From JAJFHI01 sp050633705 (lineage in GTDB: Bacteria; Pseudomonadota; Alphaproteobacteria; Rhizobiales; Hyphomicrobiaceae), in assembly GCA_050633705.1 (NCBI GenBank), contig JBOEGZ010000005.1, forward strand, positions 186,001 to 250,000: DNA of 64,000 bases, in the 5' to 3' direction. A program made the position numbers and the translations under genes. This document shows, piece by piece, positions 62,745-64,000 of the stretch. Below the pieces are notes generated by a model that saw only the letters and a list, made by a program, of their open reading frames with translations, had not been told where the DNA came from and searched no databases. Numbering within the stretch: position 1 is the stretch's first letter; each line of letters opens with the position of its first letter.

Positions 62745-64000
62745 TCATTTCTTCAGCAGCACCGCAACAAATCGCAAATCTCCTTGCGCATCTTCAACGC
62801 GCAACAAGATTGCCCGGCGACCGGACTGCTCTACCTTTTTGATACTTTCGGCAAGATCATTCAACGAAAATACAGACGCCTGGCCAGCTTCAACGATCAC
62901 ATCACCAACCTTGATATTTTTTCGCGCCGCAGGACCTGTCGGATCGACCTCGATCACCACCACACCTTTGACGTCTTTGCCCAAACGGAACTTTTTGCGC
63001 AAGGCGCCAGTTAACGATGACAACTTCAAGCCGAGAAGTTCACGCTCTTTTGGAGCCGGTGCCCGTTCCGTTTCTGGCCGTGGCGGTGGTGTCTTTCGAC
63101 CCTCTTGCAAGCGCCCGACTTCAATTTGCAAGACCTTTTTCTCGCCCTTGCGAATAACCTCCACATCAACAGCTTTGCCAATCGGAGTTCGCGCAACAAC
63201 GCGCGGCAAGCTCCGCATCGATCCGACATCCTTGTCGTTGAATTTCAAAATAACGTCACCTGGCAACAATCCACCAACGGCTGCTGGCGAATCCTGCGTG
63301 ACATTCGCTACCAGTGCGCCACGCTGTTTTTCCAACCCCAAAGTTTCCGCAAGATCACTGGTCACTGATTGTATCTTCACACCCAACCAACCACGGCGCG
63401 TTTCACCATATTTGCGCAATTGATCAATAACATTGACCGCAATGTCGGAGGGCACAGAAAATCCAATTCCAATCGACCCGCCGGTGGGCGAAATGATTGC
63501 GGTATTCACGCCAACGACATCGCCATCCATATTGAACAACGGACCACCGGAATTGCCTTTGTTGATCGCCGCATCCGTTTGCAGGAAGTCGTCATAAGGG
63601 CCAGAGTTAATATCTCTCTGCTTTGCTGAAATGATCCCAACGGACACAGACCCACCCAAACCAAACGGGTTGCCGATCGCCATCACCCAGTCACCAACAT
63701 TGATTTTTTCTGATGAACCAAATTTAACCTCTGGCAGCGGTGTTTTGGGGTCGACTTTCAACAACGCCAAATCTGTCTTGGGGTCACGGCCCAAAACCTT
63801 CACAACTGTCAGCTTCGTACCATCGTTGAAATTGACGACAATTTCATCTGCATCAGCGATGACGTGATTGTTTGTAACAACGAGCCCCTCTTTGCCATCA
63901 ATTACAAAACCAGAACCGAGCGATGAGACATTGCGAGGCGCTTTTTGACGACCACCGCGGTCGTTGAAGAAGTCTTCAAAAAATTCTTCAAACGGCGACC
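62745..64000 (-). CDS. degP: DegP/HtrA-type periplasmic serine protease (N-terminus missing)
   Basis: The frame stays open through 64000, so the N-terminal signal and beginning are outside. Trypsin-like domain: catalytic His in VVTNNHVIADADE, Asp in GRDPKTDLALLKV and Ser in GNSGGPLFNMDG. Two PDZ domains follow (about VKIQSVTSDLAETLGL... and GLKLSSLTGALRKKFRLG). It degrades or refolds damaged envelope proteins. It lies upstream of psd by 87 bp on the same strand. Confidence 0.96.
   Translation of the reverse strand, partial: SPFEEFFEDFFNDRGGRQKAPRNVSSLGSGFVIDGKEGLVVTNNHVIADADEIVVNFNDGTKLTVVKVLGRDPKTDLALLKVDPKTPLPEVKFGSSEKINVGDWVMAIGNPFGLGGSVSVGIISAKQRDINSGPYDDFLQTDAAINKGNSGGPLFNMDGDVVGVNTAIISPTGGSIGIGFSVPSDIAVNVIDQLRKYGETRRGWLGVKIQSVTSDLAETLGLEKQRGALVANVTQDSPAAVGGLLPGDVILKFNDKDVGSMRSLPRVVARTPIGKAVDVEVIRKGEKKVLQIEVGRLQEGRKTPPPRPETERAPAPKERELLGLKLSSLTGALRKKFRLGKDVKGVVVIEVDPTGPAARKNIKVGDVIVEAGQASVFSLNDLAESIKKVEQSGRRAILLRVEDAQGDLRFVAVLLKK

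Overview
The window is chromosomal DNA from an alphaproteobacterium, possibly of the order Hyphomicrobiales or a relative. The evidence is gene order (aroQ-accB-accC-aat, guaB-MAPEG-rsmB-guaA, psd-pssA next to a DegP protease), an imuA-imuB-dnaE2 mutagenesis cassette behind a GTTC-N7-GTTC LexA box of the alphaproteobacterial type, and a TTAA-N7-TTAA CtrA-like site. I saw no tRNA or rRNA gene, CRISPR array, transposase or phage gene. The genus cannot be fixed from this sequence alone.

Layout. 1-3022: housekeeping genes on the plus strand (end of aroQ, biotin carboxyl carrier and biotin carboxylase, and the leucyl/phenylalanyl-tRNA-protein transferase). 3023-3606: a strongly structured gene-free stretch ending in a good terminator, possibly a small RNA. 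3607-13034: a minus-strand block with purine synthesis (guaA, guaB), TspO, an alpha/beta hydrolase, RsmB, a MAPEG protein, a glycine-oxidase-like flavoenzyme and gamma-glutamyltransferase. 13088-19564: the SOS mutagenesis operon. 19955-26146: L,D-transpeptidase, an orphan ZnuA-type binding protein divergent from a DUF1007/NicO metal pair, a periplasmic thioredoxin-like protein, a Tat-exported TRAP-like binding protein and a DUF2853 protein.

26522-31448 is the most unusual part. It encodes a small coiled-coil protein, a membrane-spanning protein with a cytoplasmic Roadblock/longin-like region and periplasmic BON and OmpA domains, a Ras/Rab-like small GTPase, a soluble histidine kinase and a single-domain response regulator. 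Three of the genes overlap. The layout suggests an envelope-to-cytoplasm signalling pathway that uses a small GTPase. Parts of this architecture occur elsewhere in bacteria, but I know of no characterised function.

31723-41618: an SLC13-type permease with RCK_C domains, a haloacid dehalogenase, a complete TRAP transporter translationally linked to an amidase, a 2-hydroxyacid dehydrogenase, a methyltransferase and small membrane or exported proteins. 41834-55845: a Wzx/Wzy-type exopolysaccharide locus (Wza-like export lipoprotein, outer-membrane barrel, Wzz/BY-kinase fusion, initiating sugar transferase, polymerase, four glycosyltransferases and a flippase). The BY-kinase has lost the Walker A lysine. 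56165-64000: a small conserved protein, an outer-membrane protein, a soluble histidine kinase next to a HerA-like ATPase, then phosphatidylserine synthase, phosphatidylserine decarboxylase and a DegP/HtrA protease that runs off the window end.
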